Origin: Gnetum montanum
Lineage: Eukaryota; Streptophyta; Gnetopsida; Gnetales; Gnetaceae
DNA length: 64,000 bases
Direction: 5' to 3'
Assembly: GCA_015680685.1 (NCBI GenBank)
Contig: MNCI01026476.1
Coordinates: 404,707 to 468,706, forward strand
Part shown: positions 58,319 through 64,000 of the stretch, one piece after another
Numbering within the stretch: position 1 is the first letter of the stretch
How the letters are laid out: each line of letters starts with the position of its first letter
Notes under the pieces: generated by a model
The model's input: only the letters and a program-made list of their open reading frames with translations
Told to the model about the DNA's origin: nothing
Database searches by the model: none
Position numbers and translations under genes: made by a program

Positions 58319-60900
58319 ATGAAACTATTCCTTCTTCATATGTTCCCAAGAAATGGACTAAAAGGATTTCAATGTCACCAAAAGAATCATCTTCATTGTA
58401 AAATTCCAGAAGTTAAGAAGGCCAAAAGTTCATTATGGAAAGAAGGACCAAAAATTTCACAAGAAAATCAACAAACTCCTACAAGTATAGGAACTAGATC
58501 TAATGTGATAGATCAACTTAATATTCTTGTTACTTTGACTACTAGTGGGAGTCAGTTTTCAACCCTATTTCCTAATGCTACTCAACCCAATCACGTATCC
58601 ATGACTATTAGTATGCTTACTGAATTTGGAATTGGTTCATTGGTTTTAAATTCTAGGAGTCAATTGGATTCTGATCCAATCACATTATCAATCCTCTTTT
58701 TATCCACACAAATGGTTGGTCCATCTTGTTGTACTTAATTGGCTCCTTCACAAGTTTATGCTATGTACCATGCTAATACTTCTAATAATCCTTCTAATAT
58801 TTTTCACTAGTAGCAATTGCATCAACAACATTTACAAGACAATCAACAAACCCAGTTGAATGCTTTAACACAAGTTGCCTAAAATACATGGCCATTATTG
58901 CATAATCAATTGATTTCTCACTCTCTTCCTGTTTCAACATAAGTACCTATCACATCAAATATTTCTCCTATTGTTTCTCAATTGGAATAACTTGTTGTTC
59001 ATATGAATTATTCTAATATGGCTTAGATTCATCAACTGTAGCACAACCTATCATTCTTTTTAATTCATAACGTATTCTTATATCTTATAGCATAACTATT
59101 CTATCACCAAAACCATATCAAACTACATCTTTGCAAGTACCCCAACAACCTTATTCTAATACTTAATCATTGATGAATATTTCCCAAAGGGTTCAATTGA
59201 TATTCAATGTGCCAACTTCTCAAACATAATCTATGCCTCAACCATAAATTTCACATTAAGGATTGCACCAAATACCACATCCTTTGTCTCATCATTTAGT
59301 ACCTTTGGGTAACCAATTTAATCAATTTTTATAATTTTAGATCAAGTTTGTTATCAAGGAATGCCTAATCAAATTTTATTAAAAGATTTAATGGGAAGGA
59401 AATCAATAGCTCCACTCTCCCCCCTTTTGTTACTTGTTGGACAAGGAGTTGTGATTAAAAATTTATTAGCATTTCCTCAATATTATGGTATAAATGATGA
59501 AGATCCATATCATCATATACAAGAATTTGAAACATTGATAGTCACATGTGGTAATAACACTATGGAAAATACTAAAACAAGTGTTTTTCCTCTTACATTT
59601 AGAGATTTTGTGTTATCATGGTATAGATTGTTAAAATAATATTCTTTTTAGTCTTGGGAATGTTTTAAGGATGAGTTGTTAAATTGATTCTTATCTTTTG
59701 CAAAAATCCACCAATATAAGAAACAACTTTTAGGCTTTCAAGAACAAAAGAAAAAAAGAAAAAAAAAAGAAAATAAGACTTACAAATAGGCCTAGGAGCA
59801 TTTAAAGATATTAGGGTAAGGAACCATGATATGGTTTTCTGGAATGTCAATTGTTAGGGTTTTATCTTGATGGTTTGACATCTATTACATGGAAAAGTAT
59901 TGATTTTGCTTATGGTGGTACAGTTATGCAAATGACACTAGAAGCAACATTTGATGCATTAGATTAAATAGTGGATTAGAGCAAAAGTTGACTTATGAAT
60001 AAAAAATCCAATATAGTAGATCATATGGTGATAAGAGGTTTGGCAAAACAAATTGAGGAGGTTAATAATAAATTATTATCTTTATCTATGACATCTAATG
60101 CGATTATGTAGGGCCAATCTTTCCAGTTTCCATAATAGGCATTGTCAAGTCATACAAATAAGGAAATTCACAACATTAACCAACCCAATGCTAGAGGTAT
60201 GCATTTTCTTTATGCTTGTGTAATTTGTGAGGAGATAGACCACATTGCTCATGATTATCCCATTTTACCATTTATTAAAGAATAAGCTAATGTTATAGGA
60301 AGTTAAGATGGATAGGGAAGAAGTTCAACTTCATAAGGTAGGAGATGAAATTCTAATTAAAACCAAAATTACCAGTTACGTCCTCCATTTTGGTTAAATT
60401 ATCAAAATTATAATAATAATTTTAACCAATCTTAGAGACACAATCAAACCATGAGTTTTAATAGCAAATACAATAAAAAAATGAAAATTTGCAACACATC
60501 TTATAGCAACAAAACAATTATATAATTAAGCCTTACAACCTAAGAACACATTACTAGCATGAACAAAAAAAAAATCCTAAGTATCAAGGAAGACAAGAAT
60601 TACATATGGTTTCATTAACAAATATAGACCAAGGTAATGTGATGACTAGAAAAGGAAGAGTTGTTGATCTTAAAACTCATTTTTAGAGGTTTGTTGAGAA
60701 AAAAGAATTAGAGGATGAATTTGAAAGAATATTTGCAAAGGAACTTCTTATGGAGGAAATGCCTAATTCAAAGATTCCTTCAAATGAATCCATTACTTTT
60801 TCTTTTCTACAAACACCTTTTTCTCATAGATTAGAATCAAATGAGGTTGATGATAAGTAACTTGAGAACCTTTTTATAGACATCACCCTACATGTTTCAT
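58319..60900 (+). pseudogene. Gag of the Athila/Tat-like element
   Basis: An N-terminal frame (58319-58738, 139 codons) has no motif; a Gln/Asn/Pro-rich, stop-broken stretch follows. The capsid core is at 59361-59640, with NDEDPYHHIQEFETLIVTCG followed by SVFPLTFRDFVLSWYRLL, matching the EDP…HL..F…FPFSL.D.A..W pattern of Athila/Tat Gag. A zinc knuckle at 60217-60258 reads CVICEEIDHIAHDY. It fits CX2CX4HX4C except that the final Cys is Tyr, a single-base change that would stop zinc binding. Confidence 0.75.
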
Positions 60901-61460
60901 TATTAAGTGTTATTGAAGATACCCCTCAATATGCTAAATACATTAAGAAGATTTGTTCTATAAAAAAGAAAATTAAAATACCCAAGCATGATAGCCTTGT
61001 TGAAAATATCACAAATATTTTGATGCTTAGGATGCCTAAAAAGGTAGTAGACCCCAGTAGTTCTACGATTGCTTGCATGATTTGTAATAGGAAATTTCAT
61101 CATGCATTAGTGGATCTAGGGGCTAGTGTGAATATTATGCTAATTCAAAGTTATTAGTCATTGGATTATGATCATATTAGGCCTACCAATATTACCATTT
61201 CTTTGGCTAATGGGTCTACCATTGATTTGAAAGGTATTATTTGGGATATTTTGGTATAGGTAGATAAAGATTTGTACTCGACTAATTTCATTATGCTAGA
61301 TTATTATACATATTCATTGAATAATGTTTATACTTTGATTTTAGGTAGGCCTATGTTCGTAATTATGAATGTGGTTATTTATATGAAAATTGGATTGATA
61401 ACTTTAACATTTGAAAACATGAATTTTTTAGTCAATTTATATAACCTTGACAACTAATTT
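60901..61460 (+). pseudogene. Protease of the Athila/Tat-like element
   Basis: The active-site region reads HHALVDLGASVNIML (about 61099-61143). The usual D-(S/T/L)-G-A-S-V-N-I motif is present, with catalytic Asp near 61113. The flap region LANGSTIDLKGIIWDILV follows, and the C-terminal NNVYTLILGRPMFV matches the usual (Y)NxLLGRP end. One or two stops (61156, 61258) interrupt it. In this lineage the protease is fused to Gag-Pol and cuts the polyprotein. Confidence 0.8.
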
Positions 61461-61849
61461 TAATTTGTTGAGCTTAATATGGTTAACGCTACTATAGCAA
61501 ATAAGGTTTCTTTAAAATTATGTGATTGGAATGAAGCATATAAGGTACTAACAATTGAAGAATATAAATAGATAACTATGGATGATCGAAGAAAGTTCAT
61601 ATGTACTTAGGTGGAAGATGCTTTGGATGGTAAGGATTTGTGTAAATTGGAGAATTATTCTTTTGTTGCAAGTGGTGAGAAGCTAACTTTAGATTTAAAG
61701 AAACTTCATTCTCACTTAAAATATAGTTATGCTAAGATAAATAAACCCTTGATTATTAGTTCAAGATTAATCATTGATCAAGAACATAGATTGACTTATG
61801 TTTTAATGAGTTCTCTAAAAGCTTTTGCTTGGTCATCTTTGGATCTTAA

Positions 61850-63130
61850 GTAGGGGATTTCTCCATCCATTATTCAACATCATATCCATTTGGAGGCTGA
61901 GGCTAGACCACAACAACAACCATGTAGGAGGCTAAACCTAGATTTGAAACAAGTGGTAGAAGATGAACTCTTGAAATTATTTTAGGCATGTATTATTTAT
62001 TTGATTTCTAATTCTGAGTGACTTAGTCCTATTATGGTTGTGCCTAAAAAGATAAGTAATGTGTTTACATTGATTTGAATGAATAAAAGAAATGGACATG
62101 CAAGGATCACTTTTCACTTCCATATTTAGATCAAGTTTTAGAAAAAATTCAAGAGCATGAATTTTATTCTTTTCTTGATGATTTTAGCAATTATAATCAA
62201 ATTTCAATCACCCTAGAAGATCAAAATAAAATAATGTTTACTACAGCATGAGGGCCTTTTACATTTTGATGTATGCCCTTTGGGTTTTGTAATGCTCTTG
62301 CTACATTTTTAAAGGGCTATGACATTTATTTTTAGGTATAATTGATTCATTTCTTAAGTTTTTCATGGATGATTTTTCAATCTATGGTGATTCACTCATC
62401 TTAAATTGGTCTTGCATAGATGTATTAATAAGGGTCTTAGATTATCTTCGGAAAAGTATCATTTTATGGTCTCTTTTGGTGTTGTGTTAGGCCACATTGT
62501 GAGCAAGAAGGGAATTTTGGTAGATTCTAAAAGAATAAAGGTTATCTTCGATCTTACTCCTCCCATTAATGTGAAAGGTTTACATGCATTTCTAGGATAC
62601 ATTAATTTTTATAGATAATTTATTGAAGATTTTTCATTGTTTTCTCAATCATTAGTAAAATTGTTACAAAAATAAATAAAGATTGTCAAAATGCATTTCA
62701 AACCTTAAAATCTAAGCTTTGTTTAGCACCAATATTACAGGGACCTAATTGGAGTAAGGACTTTGAACTTATGATAGATGCCTTAGATTTTGCAATTGGA
62801 GTTGTAATGGGTCAATGTAAAGATAATGTTCCATATGTTATTTATTATATTTCTAAGACATTGACCCCTACTCTAGTTAATTATACTACTATTGAAAAAA
62901 GAGATGATTGTACTTGTATATAGTTTAAATAAATTTCATTATTATTTAATTGGCTTTCGTACTATAGTATATACTAATCATGATGCTATTAAATATTTAC
63001 ATAATAAATGAACTAAAAGTACAAGGTTTAATTCATTGGTGTCTTTTGATGCAAGAATTCAATTTGGTAATTCGTAATAAGAATAGATCTAAAAACTTAG
63101 TGGTATATCTTTTTTCTAAATTGGAGTATA
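61850..63130 (+). pseudogene. Reverse transcriptase and RNase H of the Athila/Tat-like element
   Basis: Starts with IIQHHIHLEAEARPQQQPCR and RRLNLDLKQVVEDELLKL, then LSPIMVVPKK. The FYSFLDDFSNYNQI-type segment is near 62160 and the MPFGFCNALATF-type segment near 62270-62310 after a frameshift. The catalytic box is (F)MDDFSIYGDS (about 62364-62393), with both aspartates. The connection reads GHIVSKKGILVDSKRIKVIF and HAFLGYINFYR. RNase H follows near 62755 (FELMIDALDFAIGVVMGQ) and ends at LVVYLFSKLE near 63120. Several frameshifts and stops disable it. Confidence 0.85.
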
Positions 63131-63289
63131 ATATAGATTTGGAGACATCTCATTTCTTTAATGATATATTTTTAGATGAGAAGCTATTTGTTTATTGGGC
63201 TTGGAATACTATTCCTAAAGTTCAAGATCCTTGGTATGTGGATATCACTAATTATTTAGCAATATGAAAATTACCAAAGTCTTGGACTA

Positions 63290-64000
63290 AAGGACAAAAA
63301 TAAGCCTTTTTCATCAAGGCACAATGGTTCATTTGGGAAAATTCATTCATGTACAGGATTTGCAAAGATGATATCATCTTATGATTTCCACTTGAATAAG
63401 AACAACAAGAGGTAATTACCTACAACCAAGATGGAGTATGTGGAGGGTACATTGTAGGTAAGAAAAATTCATGCAAAACCCTCCATGTTGGTTTTTATTG
63501 GCCTAATTTATTTAATGATACTTATGCATATTATTAGAAATGTGATGAATTCCAGTGAATGGAAGGACTCACATGATGACATGACATGTCATTATTACCT
63601 ATCTTAGTGGATTCAATTGTTGGAGCATTGATTTCATGGGCTCTTTTCCTTTAAGAAATTCTTATAAGTATATTTTAGTTTCCATGGTGAAAGAAACTAG
63701 GCATGATGATGTAAAAATGGTAGTTAGGTTCTTGAGAGGACTTAATTTTATGCTTTGGGCACCTAAAAATCTTAATTAGTGAACAAAACAAAAATTTTGT
63801 TAATGATATAATGGAGAAATTATTACATAAAATGTGAATTACAGATCATATTTATGTGACCTATCACCCTCAATCAAATGGTTTAGTTGAAAGCATGAAT
63901 AAGGAAATTAAAAAAATTTTGTAGAAAGTTCTAAGAAAGAACATAACAGATTGTTCTAATCATTTACTTGATGCATTATGGGCTATTCATACATCCTATA
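63290..64000 (+). pseudogene. Integrase of the Athila/Tat-like element, cut by the window end
   Basis: The core begins with CWSIDFMGSFPLRNSYKYIL (about 63617-63676), carrying the first catalytic aspartate. DDVKMVVRFLRGL follows, then, after a frameshift near 63780, a TYHPQSNGLVE-like segment (about 63858-63890) and a helix before the window stops. The zinc-finger part upstream (63290-63560) is badly decayed. Confidence 0.75.

Larger units (their letters stand above)
58319..64000 (+). mobile_element. Athila/Tat-like Gypsy retrotransposon, runs off the right edge
   Basis: Forward-strand remnants appear in the order Gag, zinc knuckle, protease, reverse transcriptase, RNase H, integrase, so this is a Gypsy element. 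Wording in the reverse transcriptase (RRLNLDLKQVVEDELLKL, then IIYLISNSE) and RNase H end (LIHWCLLMQEFNLVIRNKN) matches the Athila/Tat branch, which lacks a chromodomain. Stops and frameshifts occur in every domain. The integrase is cut by the end of the window. Confidence 0.85.

Overview
This window looks like intergenic DNA from a seed plant with a large, repeat-rich nuclear genome, probably a gymnosperm. The evidence is one intron-containing A-type cytochrome P450 in about 64 kb, AT-rich flanks, and many old, nested, stop-riddled Ty3/Gypsy LTR retrotransposons. Nothing looks bacterial, organellar or viral. The species cannot be named from sequence alone. A run of Ns (38315-38859) marks an assembly gap.

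Layout. 1-5.6 kb: decayed, unassigned sequence with in-register tandem repeats of 63 and 45 bp. 5.65-6.74 kb: minus-strand gag relic. 7.1-9.9 kb: internally deleted chromovirus-type Gypsy copy with its 3' LTR. 11.4-14.1 kb: two diverged direct repeats of about 1.0-1.2 kb. 15.75-16.32 kb: a clean solo LTR with a perfect 5-bp target-site duplication. 17.6-21.9 kb: unassigned sequence with short tandem repeats.

22.1-26.4 kb: the one convincing intact gene, a three-exon P450 (predicted 536 residues, CYP71 clan, CYP76-like) with a TATA box and three CRT/DRE cores upstream. It carries two local duplications: a 66-bp in-frame duplication of the C-terminus, and several decayed copies of the exon 2 end inside intron 2.

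30.2-36.7 kb: a minus-strand LTR element with Asp-tRNA-type primer site, gag and no recognisable pol, inserted in a minisatellite. 38.9-39.9 kb: a tandem repeat of about 205 bp next to the gap. 42-50.9 kb: a nested pair in which a complete but dead chromovirus (43987-50626) sits in the protease region of an older Gypsy element. 52.0-53.6 kb: a candidate Mutator-like or foldback-type element, with about 155-bp inverted ends around a GT-rich minisatellite. 53.65-57.3 kb: a minus-strand, intron-bearing degenerate gene of unknown function. 58.3-64 kb: an Athila/Tat-like Gypsy polyprotein that runs off the right edge.

Apart from the P450 there is no gene set working together; the rest records transposition, nesting, deletion and mutational decay. 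I found no tRNA, rRNA or CRISPR array.
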